Shown in pieces: positions 1 to 14,200 of a stretch of 64,000 nt of DNA. Origin of the DNA: Luscinia megarhynchos. Taxonomy: Eukaryota; Chordata; Aves; Passeriformes; Turdidae. The stretch covers positions 44,124,770-44,188,769 of the forward strand of contig CM067568.1 in assembly GCA_034336665.1 (NCBI GenBank), read 5' to 3'. Position 1 is the first letter of the stretch. Every line of letters starts with the position of its first letter. Made by a program: the position numbers and the translations under genes. The notes beneath the pieces were generated by a model. That model ran no database searches. It saw nothing but the letters and a program-made list of their open reading frames with translations, and had not been told where the DNA came from.

Positions 1-3000
1 ACTATTGGTGACAGCATAATGCTGCCCTAGCAGGAAAATGAAGACAGCCTGCCAAACTCCACTGATTTGCTAATGGTGCTTATCTGCTGTAGGCATCCGG
101 AGAATTGGAAGTGGCAGAGTGGTGAGAAGAAAATCCTCAGGGACATCAGTCTTAGACAAACTTCTGGAATTAGCCAGAGGAGTACGAGGGCTCTAATTTG
201 TTGTAGACTATAATTAGAGTTAAAAAGTTCTCTTAAATGAGACAGCAAAACTTAGAGGTGATTTTGCAGGTTTTGGCCATGGGATGTCTTTACAGCTGTC
301 CATCACATGTACTATATCTACTGGCAAAATGGTTTGAATTTAGAAGAGCTTTTATAAAGATGTGCAAAACCTAATGAAACTTTCAGTCTTTGAAAGATAC
401 AATTATTAATCAGAGTGTTTATGCAGGTGAGGGTAGAGATGCTCTGTGGGAGGACGACCCTAACCTGACTGGGGAGTCAGCACAGCTCTCAGGGCTGAGG
501 ACAGCTCCATGCATACCCAAGGCAAAGCAAATGAGCAAACACTCTGCCATGCCAAATTAAGACACTGGGTCCATTGTGGGTCAGAACCTGGGACTGCTTC
601 ATCACTGCAGTTAAATTCAGAAGTAGAGTGAACCTCCAGAATAGCTGACACAGATTATAGTATGTTAGAGTTACGGTCTATCCAAATTAAGAAATAAAGA
701 ATATGAGGAAAGACCTCCACAGATAATTAATATGTCAAACTCAGGTATATATCTACTGGATCTAAGCTCTACTCCTTCCAAAAAAAGCATCTTCCATTAT
801 TTTGGCAGTTCTCATTGTCTGATTTGTTCTTAGTTGCGCTTTCTCACATATGAAAATTCACCACCTTAGCTAGAAATAAAATATCCAAGTTGTCCAAAAA
901 AATGGTACACAGTTCATGCATAAACCTGGCCTGTAAGATTATCAGAGATAACTAGGGCATACAGAAGAGGACTTACAGTTATGCCATCTGGTACCACAGT
1001 CCCAATGATCTGCATTCCCCATGGAAATGCCTTAGGGCAGAATGATTGTTCCTTGATATGGATCTCCCACATGCAATTTTATCCTGCAGAAGGCAAGAAG
1101 GGCTTTCTCTGCCAGGTATCTACTGTCAGTAAGTCTTCAATAGCATTGTTGTAATGGAGCATTATCTGATGTTCTGGTCATGTTAGATATATTCAGGCTG
1201 TTTTTATTTCCTCTTTCCCCTGTTCCTGTGGATGTTGTACATTTTTGAAGCACTGATATTAAAATAGCAGTTGGCTGCAAAAAGTTTGATGAAATCTTAT
1301 TTTAGTCTTCTTCTGTCAAAATCCACATTCTTCTGAAACTGGATAGATTTGCTACAATTTCTGCTTTATAAAATAAAATTGGAAAAAAAGGTTCAGACAA
1401 TGTTGAAATACTCTTTTGCCATTTTTTGAATAGAATACAGCAGTGTTCTATATTGAAAGAATCAGGTTATTCCTCTGCAGAGGAGACATAACATATGCTG
1501 TAAATGCTCTATATCAAGACCACCAATAGCTTATTAATGACCTAAAAATCAAAAATTAACTGTTTAAAAATGGAAACACAAATGCTTACTGAATATAAAG
1601 TGATTTGCAGATAACATCAGAAAACCTGAGGCATAAAATGAGATGCAATCAGCAAAGGACATAAAAGAAAGTAAGAAAAGCTTTTATAAATACAGTCAGG
1701 ATAAAAGACCAAGAACATTTCACTGGTCTTAAGCAGGAATAGTGAAAAATTTATGAAGGAATGTAAAAGGACAAAGTGTTCAGTGCCTGAGCCTTCATAA
1801 AAAGAGTAGCTGTGATCAGATTCTTAAGACATTTCAGTGGTGTGGAAAACCAGTTAGAATTAGGAGAGAACAGATAGCAGATATTTAGTTGCGACGGGTG
1901 CATGATAATGGAGCCTGCTGAAATCCACCTTGGAAGATTAAGAAATAATGTAAACAATCTGAACTACTTTGAGGACATGCAGAGGACTGATCAAAATGAC
2001 TATAGTGCTCTCCCACAGAAAAGGAAAAAGAAAAGATGGAAAATTGTAGGCTAGTCAGTCCAAGTTTAATACCTGGAATGATACCACAACAAAATGTCAA
2101 ACAATCTGTGTATAAGCATCTAGAGACATAAACATAGTAAGAAACTGCCAGCTTGTATTTATCAAAATAAAGCGTGTTAAACCAAGCTGAGTTCTTTCCA
2201 AGTGAATAACTTGGCTTTTCAGAATAATTTGCCTTTTTGGGTGGAAGAAGGTAAGTAGAGAAAATGGATGTTCAGTTTATTGAAGTTGTGGCAGTCTCAG
2301 ACAATCTCCTCCACAAACAAACTCAGGGAATATGGTTTTTATTATATCACCATAAAATAAGCCTGCCAGCTGTGGAAAATACCTGCTTCAAGAATAGCCA
2401 ATATTATCCTCCATTCCAGTTTGAAATGCTGAAATCTTTCTTGTTCTCAGCACACCTGTAATGGGAAGGGTTGATTTCCAGTGTGCCAGACTTTATCTGC
2501 ACTTATCACCACACAAACCGGTGCAGCCCGAGGCAGAGGGATCATCTGGAAGCAATCAGACATCTCTGCAGGGAGCAGCCTCCAAGCCAGAGCTCTGCCT
2601 GTGCAGGTGACTGGTGCTGTCAGGCAGAGCGAAGTAGCCACGGCTGTCTCCCAGTGACCCTGACTGTCATAGCAATTAGCAATTTTATCCCATCCAAACC
2701 AAACTATTCCTAGGAAACAGTGACTGGTATTGTGCTACACCACTGTGGCATCTGGCCATGCCTGAGTTTCTCTTGCCTGGTACCCTTTGGCCTGAAGATC
2801 CTATGACTCTGGCAGGTGGAAAAAAAAAGCTTCTTTCAGAGGGTACCTCAAAAAGACATCTTCTGCAACACATCAGTAGAAAGGAAGGACACAAATACCT
2901 GTCTCCTGCCCTTGAGGAACAGCAAACAAATTCAGTCTGGTTGTACCAGCCCTATGATGAATGTCTGGTAACACTTAGTCCCAGATGGCAAAGGCACATG

Positions 3001-4009
3001 GGTAAGTTCATCCAGCTGGTCTTTACAGTTTAAAATTTTAAGTAGCTGCGATTTTATCAAAATATTCACCAGTTCACAGATCGTAACAATAATACATTTA
3101 TACAAATCCACAGTGACTGAATAGATACTTTCAGGTCATTAAATACAAGTCAAAATTTTGATATCTATGAAATTACCATAAAATAGATAACTTGGGAAGA
3201 ATGAAGGGATTTTTCAAATACACAACATGCATTATTTTGCACATGTATATTTGTTTAAAAAGAGATGTACCTTTTTTTACACAGGATAGCAGTAAGTGAC
3301 TTATTATATTCCTAGGTTAGTGATCTTTATCAACTGACATACATGAACTGAGCAATTATCTGAGCAATTGAGGCATACATGCAGTCCCCTATAGTAACTT
3401 CAGTTGACAGGCTGCCATAGTTAATTGGATCACACTGGATTGGCTCACATGTGCCTAAGCCCTGTATTATATCTAGATATAGTTTGCTATATTTTTATGT
3501 ATTTTCTTAGACTTTTTGAAGCTTTTTTATTATTATACAATAATAGTCTTTTAATAATAAATGCAGCAAAGACTGTTTCTTTTCTCCTCTTTAAAAACAA
3601 AAGATCAAATTGTAGGTTCTATTCTCATCATGAAGTAAAACTACATCTTTAATAATAAATATTGTGGGACTAAAATGCTTCCTTTTTATTAGCTTTCTTA
3701 TGGGTCATTTTCTTTCAATAAGCAAGGTCAGGGACAGCTACTAGACTATGCAAGAGTCATCTCTCCCTCAGGAGGGTTTTAAATTATAACTTACCCTATC
3801 AGTTCTAACTCCAAGTAGAAACTGATCTACAGGTTCTGCCTGGGGCCTTTGTGGAGTCACAGAAATTAGGATATTAGCAAGAGTCACCTAAGGGCTTGTC
3901 TACAGGGGGCTCTCCAAAAAAGGGGCAAGATTTCATCCAAAAACAAACAACTCAAAGGAAGTATGCCTGTAATTAACAACTAGTTAAGACAAAAGTGTCA
4001 TGGCAGATA
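1..4009. other. AT-rich intergenic DNA
   Basis: The open frames here are below 95 codons, overlap on both strands and resemble no known family. I see no RNA gene and no clear repeat element. Confidence 0.7.
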
Positions 4010-4510
4010 CTTTCCTCAAGTCCTGTGTGCAATTTTGGTCACCACAATGTAAGAAGGATATGAAAGTACTGGAAGGCCTTCAATGGGGGGCTATGAGGAT
4101 GGTGAATGACCTTGAGGAGAAGCCGTGTGAGGAGTGGGTGAGGCCACTTAGCCTGTTCAGCCTGGAGAAGAGGGGATACCCCACTGCAGTCTAGAAGTTC
4201 CTCCTGAGGGGAAAATGAGGGGCAGACACTGATCTGTTCTCTGTGGTGGTGACCAGTGAGGACTCAAGGAAACAGCAGGGAACTGAGCTGAGGGAAGTTT
4301 ATGTTGGATATCAGGAAAAAGTGCTTCACCCAGAGCATGGCTGGGCACCGGAACAGGATCCCTAGAGAAGTGGGAATCAGCCCCATGCCTGACAGAGCAA
4401 GAAGAATTTGGACAATGCTCTCAGGCATAAGGTGTGACTCTTGGGAGATAGATTTGATGGCCCTGATGGGTCTCTTCCAACTCAGCATATTCTATATTTT
4501 AAGATTCCAA
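4010..4510 (+). mobile_element. CR1 LINE fragment, 5'-truncated 3' end
   Basis: The segment matches the 3' part of avian CR1 in order: GTCCTGTGTGCAATTTTGG, then CCTGTTCAGCCTGGAGAAGA, a degraded middle, and the tail GATGGGTCTCTTCCAACTCA with a degenerate ATTCTAT end. It covers the last part of the reverse transcriptase frame and the 3' UTR. It has many substitutions and no intact reading frame, so it is an old, dead copy. The 115-codon frame at 4301-4648 runs through it and is not a gene. Confidence 0.9.
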
Positions 4511-7500
4511 GTTCCCGTGCTAAAGAGTAAGTATTCTGACATCTTTGGCTTCTTAGATTCCTGCTCTCAGCTTGGTGAAAGAGAAAAGCAGGGAAAGGAG
4601 GAATCTTCATCATGGCTCCAAACTACAGCCAATATTCACTACATTTGAGTTAACAACAAGATGTTGTACCAAACTTGCTTCTGCATCCCTCATCAAAGCA
4701 GTACCACCTACATTACCAAAATAACTTTACATAAAATATAATTGGTTCTGTGGAGCTCAGAGGGGAAAAATAATAATGACAGTCTAAAATTTCTATGCCA
4801 GGTTACTGTCCAGCCAAAGATGTTCCTAGATAGAAAGGAACTGCATCAGAAAAGGCAGTAGCTCAGCAGAAAGATATTAGAAAGCAGTCAAGAGATGAGG
4901 GGAAAGGGAAAAATAAGCCTCTGCTTTTGTCCACTTCCAGAATTTTAAAGAAAAATTCTCCCTCATATGTTGATAGCAATGGCAGAAGTGCTAATGTAAA
5001 AACAGCTTGTGAGTGCTTGCACCACAGGCTAAGTTGATAAAGGTGACAGGTAGCTTTTTTTCACTGTGCTATGTACTGACTGAATGTCAAGGCAATAGAG
5101 AGATGCAGCCCTTGAGGCACTACACAGCTCACTATTGATGACACCCCTGCTGAGACCTCATTAGGGAAGACATGCAGCTCAGAAATGTATTAGTGTGAAT
5201 GTGTGTCTGATGTCTGGATGTAATAGATTCATCAGTCATTCTTCTCTAGCACTTTCTCTTTGTCTACCCAACCACAGTTGCCTCCTGTGACTGGCTAAAA
5301 TTGCAATGAACTCTTACATCAACTTTAAAACAAGAGGGCTCTGGTCTACTCTTTACAAAACTGCAGTCCTGGCATTTGCCAATTTGTGTAGAGTAAGCCA
5401 CTCCAGAATTTAAGCTTGAAATACAGGCTGAGCATGTTAGGAATTTCATTCTAATAACCTCAAGGACAGTGTTTTGAATAGTCCTCCCAAACTAATTAGT
5501 CGACTGACTTTTTAAAGCTTAACTGATTTTATGGTCACAGATAATAATCTGGAATGCAGCTAACAATCACTGTAATTAGATCCTTCAGTAATTTTTCAAT
5601 AGGTAAACCTTATCAAGATAATAGGTCTGATCTTTGCATTAGGTGGCACCTTGCATTGTTATTGGAAGCCTCAGGAAAAAAAAAGAAAACTGCTTTGGGC
5701 AAACACACTGCAAGGTTTTGTTTTCCCTCTTTTTTTACAATCACTCTTTCCTATCACAAAATTCTTTGGTGCTAGCTCTGATATAGCAGAAACTGCATGC
5801 TTCTTTCAGGACATAATCTATTGGCTCGCATTAGAAAACATGATTTCACATCGCAGGATCAGAAAACAGAGGCAAAAAATGTTCTAAGGGACATTGGGGT
5901 GGATTCTTTTGGACACACCTGAACATTAGAGTATGTTAAGATGCAATATTAAGTGAAGCAGGAATGATTGTGCATGAAAAGGTAATGAATTAATTAAGAA
6001 GCATAAAATAACATTGCTTTTAAAAAAAAAACCCCAACCAACAGTTTCACTAATTATTTAATTTTTATTTGAGGTCTTTAGGAATCCGAACAATTTTAGA
6101 AATCATCTGCAGCTTTGAACAAAACCACATCTCAGAAATTCAGGGCATGTGATAACCAAAGATGAGCACCCTGTGCAGAACAGAAATTTGTCACTTTCCA
6201 CTCTAATGTCACAATCTGAAAAGCAGTAACTTTTAACTTGCCCTTAAAGACGAAGCTTGTGTAGAACTCCAGCAGAATTACAGTGTAATTCCTGCTCTTA
6301 GTCTTGCACATCACTGACATTCTTGCACATCACTGACATTTGGGGTCAGGGCAGTTCTATCCATACAGGATTTACATATGCACTAAGGGACTTGTCACCA
6401 CTGAGAGCTAAACACTGAAGTCCTTACTTAGCACCTAGCCAGCCTTTCCTTGGGACAATGTCAGTGAAGTTCTGAGGTATGTATGAGTAAAATGCTGACT
6501 GAGCATGCTGCCACAGAGCATGAACAGTAAGTGAATTGCCATGGCCTTCATTTGAATGAAATTAACCAAGAGGCACGGCCAAACAAAATAGATTTCAAAT
6601 CCTAGTAACTAAGTTCCACTGGACTTAATTTTACTACACTCTAATTCAACTACCATTACATAACTGATGCTGTCATCATTTTGATTTAAGAAAATATTAC
6701 ATCATTTTCATGACACAAAACAATAGAGACAATAATCTTATTTTAGGATTTTATTTCTAATTTAAATTCTGTAGGCCGTGGTGGGCAAATGAAAATTTGG
6801 GGATTATGGATAGCAGGAGACTATATCTGGTTTAGGAATGTTTATTAAAGCACAGCCTTAGTGAATTGTTCAGCAGAGCACTGGGGATTAAGCACACTAC
6901 TCAGCCTGAATCCACATCATCTGCAAATCTGATATGTGTAGTAGTCTCTGTACTGCCCAGACCTTTAGCAAACTATTTTTAGGGGCTAATTGTCCAGCTG
7001 CATTACAACTTTACCTAGTTTCTTTTTCTTAGCCAAAAAGGAAATTGAAACCCTGAAGAACCACAAAAGCCAAGCTGAATATTAAATGGCATTGGAAATG
7101 CTGGAATAGCGGAATATAAATGTCTTGAAGAAAAAAGAAAACGGAAAAATCATCACAGGAAAATCTATCTACTTGGGGGGTGGGGGAGGGAGCATTTAAA
7201 AAAAAAATCCAACTTGTCTATGAGAGTGTACTGAAAAAGCATATCTAACAGCTTTTGTGGTGGGATAAAGCATCAAAGAGGTATAAATTAAAGAGTGGCT
7301 TTTAAAAAGCAGATTAGAGCAGTAAGAGATAAATGCAAATGAAGGGTCAAAGCAGCATGAAGCCAAGAGAGCAAGGATGTGTGGCAAGCCCAGGGCAGGA
7401 TGGAAGAATGGATAAAAGACATGCTGGATCAGAGGTTTTCAGCTGTTACAGCAGCAGCACTGAGGGCTGGACGAGATACAGGCTTCTGTCAGTAGTGGTT

Positions 7501-8059
7501 TAGGAGTATTAGGTTTGCCTGAACCAGTCTGACATTTCCTCAGATGTGTTTATCAACTCTCTCTGAGGGCAGCTGGCCCCTGGCACTTTGCAGCTCTGAG
7601 GGGAGGAGCAAGAATTGATTCTTCATGATTGATGCTACTGTGCTTGAATGCAGTTACTAATTCCTCTGCACAGCTGCACAGCAAGCTTCCCCCATCCCTG
7701 AAGCACAGCTGGAACACAGCCTGTCCATGCTCTATGAGGCTCTGTACTGTAACACCCCCAGTTTGTGAGGGACACCTGCAATGTTCAGCCATTTGCTGCT
7801 TCACCAAGGAGGGAAATTGAACTGACAGGTGGTTATGCTAAGCAAGCTATGCAGAATGGGGCAGAGAGATGAAAATCACATTTAAAAATTGAAAACTTGG
7901 GATTAAAAATCCCTGATTCTAATGTCAAGGGTTTATCTCCCCAGTTTCTATCAGGTCCAGACTTGGCCCCATGCAGGAATTTCTTCTCTGCTGCTCAGGA
8001 CTTGGAATGGCTATTTCTGTTAGCACTGTAATGATAGTAATCTCACAGGCAACATTTTG
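4511..8059. other. AT-rich intergenic DNA between two CR1 copies
   Basis: Apart from the 19-bp duplication at 6302-6339 and short A/G runs near 7170-7206, I see nothing structured here. No frame is convincing. Confidence 0.7.
6302..6339. repeat. Perfect 19-bp tandem duplication
   Basis: TCTTGCACATCACTGACAT occurs twice head to tail (6302-6320 and 6321-6339) with no differences, suggesting a recent slippage event. Confidence 0.95.
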
Positions 8060-8452
8060 AAAAGCTTCACAGGCTGAGAGAGTTGGGGTTGTCCAGCCTG
8101 CAGAAAAGAATGCTGTGGGAACACCTTATTGAACCTTTCAGTACATAAAAGGTCTAACAATACGGCTGGAGACGGACTTTATACAGGACAAGGGGTAATG
8201 TCTTTAAGCTAAAAGAGGGTTTTGTTTGGATTAAATATTAGGAAGAAATTCTTTCCTGTGAGAATGGCAAGATGCTGACAGATTGCCCAAAGAAGATGTG
8301 GATGCTCCACGCCTGGAAGCGTTCAAGGCGAGGTTTGATGGGGCTGAGAGCAACCTGGTCTAGTGAAAGGTGCCTCTGCCCATGCAAGGGGGCTGGAATT
8401 AGATGATCTTTAAGGGCCTCTCCAGCCCCAGTCATTCTGTGATTCTATGGTT
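8060..8452 (+). mobile_element. CR1 LINE fragment with 3' terminal repeat
   Basis: Recognisable CR1 blocks run in order: AGGCTGAGAGAGTTGGGGTT, TTCAGTACATAAAAGGTCTA, ATTAGGAAGAAATTCTTTCC, GAGCAACCTGGTCTAGTG and GATGATCTTTAAGGGCCTCT. The copy ends in the typical ATTCTGTGATTCTATGG tail. It is 5'-truncated, has a short internal loss near the usual GGAACAGG segment (about 8277), and is better preserved than the copy at 4 kb. Confidence 0.95.
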
Positions 8453-11400
8453 CACTGAACTAATTAGCTGAGTGACATTTTTAAGCTAAACAAGCAACAG
8501 TGGTGTTCCAGCATGTCCCAGCTACCAAACTGCCTCCAGTTACATCTCTGTTGCTGTGATTGCTCAGGACTCAAGCCTTCTATAAAAAATTAACTCCTTT
8601 ATCATCCACATTTTGGTCCTCAATTTGGGTTTCTCCATGGCTCAAATCTGGAACAGGTAAACCACATCAGCAAGTGGGAAGCATGAGTCCAGAAGGACCA
8701 ATTTGGGCTCAGAGGCCCAACATTGTATGCATTGTATTCAGTGAGCTCAAACTTCCATAAATTGCAGCTGGAGCAAAGTTGAGAGGGTTAGGTTAGCTGA
8801 AAAAAAGCAGTCCATGGTGCTGGACACCGACTCAGATGTAAAGCACCTGAACTCCAGATTGCTGCATTTCCCAGACGTGGACAAGTTAAAGCTCACTCAG
8901 GTATTTCATCATTTCTGAGAATCACATGGGTAGCAACAGAAACGACTCATTTTTTACAAAAAAAGCAGACACATTTACCCTCTAACTACACAGAGAAGGC
9001 AGCAAAGACACACCACTCAGGCCAGCATTCAACAGAAATGTCTTCAAGGGGCAACCAGATGATTTTAGAACAGTCATGACAGCATTTTCCAGTTCTGTTC
9101 CTGCTGTCCTGCTGGTAAGAAGCCTGCAGTTATTAAGCAGCAAATTATAACATCTGAACAAGCTTTTTATTTCCCCAATAAATCCAGACTAGCAGTTTAA
9201 AAAAAATTTAGTAGACTCAAACAACCCTTTTTTGCAAGGTGAAGTGAACAGTCTGCTGTCACACACACATCTGATTGCCCTGGAGTTCTGCTGCATATGC
9301 ACTGTGACTGCCATTTGTAAAGTTTAAAACTGAATAAGGACTATTATTCATTGAAATAAGACCAAAATACATCAGCATTTCTATCAGCTTCACAGGATAA
9401 TGGATCAGCAGAGCACAGGAAATGCATCAAATTTAAGGGAAAATATAAAAATAACAGGAAAACTCCCATATGTTCGAAACATAAAAGAAGCTGGGAAAGC
9501 TTTCTCAAATTCTTCTTAGCAGACTGCTGGTTGAAGGGTTTGTTACTAAAGGTTCTCTGTACCAGAAAGCAAAACTCTTTCCTAACCTACTAAAAACATT
9601 TACAGTTTAACTGAGTAATGATCAAACAGCAGTGAAGAAGCTATACTACAAATAACACCCAGAATGATAGCTGATGCAAATACTATTGTTTATTTGCAAA
9701 TCAAATACTTAAAAAACCCCACCCTTAATCTTCTTGCCTTGAGGACTCTTCAGAAGGATGTGGTCGTATTTATAGCCATATAATTGTATAGTTCAACTGT
9801 ATGAATTTTCAATTATGTGTTTTTTCAATAAAATAAAAAAATATTGGTAGAGACATGTCCCTATATAGCTGTTATATGCAGTGAGAAATAATCATCCTTG
9901 TGGTTTTGCTCTGTACTAATTTCTATTAGAAATGGCTTTTGGTATGGATTAAGGTGCTTTCTGGGACAGAAATGAATAGATGTGTTCATAACCTCTTGTC
10001 AGGAGGGAAGAAACATACTGTTATTTGCGCCTGTTTACACATGCAGGCACCGTGGTCATTAAAAAGTCTCACAAACACAGCAGGGGATTGCAAGCAACAG
10101 CACTCTTGTCCAAAAATAGTCTGTGACTTGGTGACCAGCAGGTAGAAGTTCTTTGCTTATCTTCAGAAGGGAAAAATATGCTTTACTTACAAGAAGCCTA
10201 TATACTGGGTCTGTCTGAGAAGTAATCAGATATATGCAGATTGGCAGTCAGATACATGGAGCATTAGGTAGTGTTCTGACAGCTCTGCTCCCAGCAGAGT
10301 AGCCTCTGCTTTGAACAGAAGTTGACACAGTCGATATCAGCCTTATTTTACAGTAAAGGTTCTTCATTTACAATCTCTGAATTAATTTATGTTCATATTA
10401 AGGTATGCTGGAACTGGATTCATTTAGATAAACAGTCCAAGAGGATCAGGCAAGAGAGCTGAATTACCTGTTCTTTTTTTTTTCTAATACTTTAGAGTTG
10501 AAGTTCTAAATTTTAGTTAAACTTCAACTTGCCCCTAAAAATAATTCTACTTGCATGCTAATTTTTTTGTCACCTGAAAGCCAGAAATATTGCAATAATC
10601 TGAAGAGTCCATTAAGTTTAGTGAGGTCAGGAAGGACTTTTTTTTTGCCTATACATAAAATACACAGATTCTAAATGAACTGTGCTTCATCCTTTATAAA
10701 CTCAATCTCTCTTGCTCTTTTTAGACATTCTCAAGTCATAATAAATTAAATACACACACAATATTTTTAAAGGATCACCCCCTCTACTGCTGCATGCATT
10801 TCTTTATATTCAAACCTATTGTATCATGCTTACATTCTGTACTGCCAGAACCTGGTGTTTCCATCATTAGATTATAAACTGCATGGAAAAATGCCACGGT
10901 TTATCTTAAGACATCTCTCTAGTGAAGTGCACCATCAAAATCTACAGACAAACTCCAATATTGAAGTATAAGCAAGGTTAGTATCACATATTGTGCAGTT
11001 AGTTAAATATCTTGGGGAGTGGCAACAAGACATTTCTGTTTGCTTTTCTTTTATGCTTCAAGGGTTACGAAAGACTTCCTGAAAATACAGAAAACACTAT
11101 TTTTCTTTAAAACACAACAGTCACTGCCCTGGCAAAGAGTGAATGGTTTAATTTGACTGCATTTTCCCATTACCAGAGAGGGCCTCATAATTTTTAAGCA
11201 TCCTTCTTCATGTGCTAACACTGCAGTAAATAACGTCTGTTCTAGAAGCCAGGTGGGTTCATTAGTTGTCTCTCCATCCATAGCTAAGTGGCTCAGAAAT
11301 TCAGTCTCTTGCCAAGAATACCAGTAAGCACAAATTTATTTAATGTTGCTCCCCTGTGAAGATGGCCTTGCATCATCATTCAAAGTCCTATTGCATTTAG

Positions 11401-13024
11401 CTCCCACTTCACCCGGGGATGCATTTGGCCTGAGTCTCATCTTTAACAACACTATTTTTTATTTCCTTTTAAAAGGGAGAAATTCCTTGGCAGACAAGGA
11501 GGAAAAGGCTCAAGGAAAAGGCTCAGTCTGGAGGTCAGGGTACACCATACTGGATCAATATTGTACTTGGTGATTGTGGTGTGCAGACTTCTTGCTACTA
11601 ACCTTCAAACAACTCTTGCAAATTTGTGAATGACACCCTATGAAAGGAACTCCACACCAAGTAACAGGGCTATTGAATTTGTAGAGATGGGAGGTCAGGC
11701 ATCAAAGTGTGGAACATCAAGGAAGAGCCTGACCAGGAACAGGATAGCTTGTGTAGTTTTAGGAACTAGAACACAAGTAAGAGCAATGTCTAACTAAATA
11801 TTGTATCTTTAGAAGACAAACACATTTTTCCTTTTGGTGTTACTGTTAACACCTTAGGTTAGTAGAAATAAACATTTTTTACTGTTCACTGAAGACTTTA
11901 TTCATGGTTGTATTTGCATTAGGTTAGGAAAAAAATCCTGAACTTTCATTTTTGGCTTTACCTCACTGGCACAAATCCAAATTCTGATATCAAACTAAAG
12001 CACTTGCAGAAAAATACAGAAACATTAGTGGGAATTTCTTTAGTTCTTTTCTGGCAAAACAAATAGAAATATTCTTTATTAATCTTAGGTTTAGAAAGTG
12101 CTTGAAGTTGGGTATGAGAGAGGTTGTTTGGGATCTTTAGAAATTAATGTTTTTTGGCAGCATCTGCACAATATTAAAGCATGTAGAATACTGAAAGTGT
12201 TTATATTTCATTATAAGTCATTTTGACAAAACTGGTTTCACAGCCATTGGCTTTGATTCCCTACTCTCATTGTCAAAAATGGTATCACACTGCAGTAAAA
12301 TATGCTTTGATATATCCATTTTTTATGTATCTGGAAAGAAAAATAGTAGACTCAGGAAGCAAACAGTCTCTTCTTGTCTGAGACCTCCTGCTGTTGAACT
12401 GAGCAGATGGGTATAAATTTCTTGGAAAAAACAAAACAAGGAGAAATATCTGTGCTGAGTTCAGAATGCCTTGCAGTGATGGCAAGGTATCTGTCTTTCC
12501 AGACAGCGTGGTAATTCTCACACTCTCAGCTAGCAGTCCAAAATGGAAACACAATTAGTACTAACCAGGCTTCTCACCACAGCTTGGTGAAACAAACCGT
12601 ACAGATACTTTCTAATGACATCACTAATGGCTGCATCACTGCACCTAGTGAAGGTCACCTCAAGGTTTTTGAGCAAAGTTTTGACATATTCCTCACCTTC
12701 AGTAGCAACAGCTTCATTTATAGCTAGAAATGAAGTGTAGATGACAATGCATGCAGAGGATGAAGGAAGTTTTGGGGTCACTCCTTGGCTGGGATCAGGT
12801 AACAGTATATAGGTGTCCTTTGGAGGATGGAGAAGGCAGGGAGGATCAGCTCGGAGGAAGGCCGGGTTGTATTTCTCCTCTTTTCCACTCACGCCTGTCG
12901 TGGGTGCGCTGGAGCCAGGAGAGGTGGCACCGATGGCTCTTGCCATGGGCAGCACCACCAGGTCCCAGGGAAAGGCTGGAGCGGAGCTAAAATAGGAGTT
13001 AAAACAGAGCATGTTTAGTTGTGA
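8453..13024. other. AT-rich intergenic DNA up to the GC-rich block
   Basis: Mostly featureless. One 160-codon minus-strand frame (12530-13012) abuts the CpG island. It resembles no family I know and is treated as unproven. Confidence 0.65.
11501..11526. repeat. 13-bp tandem duplication
   Basis: GGAAAAGGCTCA plus one base occurs twice in tandem, the two copies differing only in the last base (A/G). Confidence 0.85.
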
Positions 13025-13760
13025 AGAAACATCTTTAGGAATGAAAATTCGATCGCACCCGCAAAAAACTCGGGTTGACGGCGGCCGCTTCAGGCTGCGC
13101 CCGAGCCGCAGGGCTCGCCCAGCGCTGCGTGCCCCGCGGGCAGCGCTCGCTCCACCGCAGCCGGGCCCGGCACCACCGCCGGCAGCCGTGCCCCGGCCGG
13201 CGAGAGTGCTCCGCCCTCCCTTCCTCGCTCACCCTCCCTTCCTCCCGTTCCTAGGAGCTGGCTCTCCCCCTGCAGGCCCCCGGCCGCATCGGCCGCGCTC
13301 CGCCGCTTATGTAACGCGGGGCCCGGCAGCGCTGACACGGGGCCCGCCCCGCCTCGCAGCGCACAGCGAGCGTTCCGGAAAGCTCCCGTGGCAGCTCCAG
13401 CGGACGGGAGGAGCTGAGCCCTGTCCGTGTGGTGCTTCGCGGACGTGGGGAGCTCTGCAGCCCAGCACTGTGCAGGGTTTTCCTGCCGTGGCTGAGCCTG
13501 CAGCCGGACACTGACGCCTGGGCTGTGCCGGGCCCAGCGCATGAGGAGCTCCTGCGAGTTCCTTCTGGAGGATCTGCGGGAGACAGAGCAGCCCGCGCAG
13601 CCTCCTGAGTACACGGTGACTTCTGCAGCCGTCTGTACCATCGCAGGGATCTGCTCGTGCCCCGGCTGCTCCTGGCGAGACCCAGCTCCCTGCCAAGGGA
13701 GCAGCGCTGAACCCAGCCTCCACCAGACGCTCGGAGGAACAGATCCTGGGTTAGAGCACC
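13025..13760. promoter_or_regulatory. CpG-island-like GC-rich segment (orphan promoter candidate)
   Basis: Dense CpG dinucleotides appear abruptly against AT-rich flanks, especially from 13045 to 13400. GC-box-like CCGCCC and CCCGCCCCGCC runs are present near 13210 and 13345. Unmethylated islands of this kind in vertebrates usually mark promoters, but I see no recognisable first coding exon on either strand. The nearest open frame is a 160-codon minus-strand frame (12530-13012) of unknown identity. It may drive a noncoding RNA or a gene whose exons are too short to recognise. Confidence 0.55.
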
Positions 13761-14200
13761 ACCTCCGTGCAAGGGCTCTGGGAAGACTGCTGAACCAAGG
13801 AATTGTGTAGGATGGTAGTCAGGTGGTAGAACTGATATTAGATCAAGCACTGTTTTCCCGGATGAGGTGGGGAGGCAGTGTAGCAAACAAGAAGTCATTC
13901 CATGCAAACTCCTATGTGTAAATGCCCCAAAGCACTGCAAATTCAAATATATGCCTCGTGGCATAGCACAACTTCAGTCATAAGGGAGAACCAGCCTGTC
14001 AAGCCCCTTGCTCCTCTCATCAAGGCAATGGCAACTTCTCCAGCCGCATGCATCCTATCCTCACACCTTTGATCTCCGCTCGGCACAGCAAGGAGAGAAG
14101 CTGTGGTAGGAGCTGAGGGTGTAACACGGGCTGCAGTGCTACTGGCGCACGAGGGCGCTGAGGCACAGCCTGCGGCAGCTGCGGCTGTTCAGTGGCCGAG
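13761..14200. other. Spacer between CpG island 1 and the minisatellite
   Basis: Ordinary composition returns between about 13800 and 14140, then GC content climbs into the array. No gene is seen. Confidence 0.65.

Noticed and set aside
4301..4648. 115-codon + strand frame
   Set aside because: It runs through the decayed CR1 copy and into flanking DNA; it does not follow the CR1 protein.
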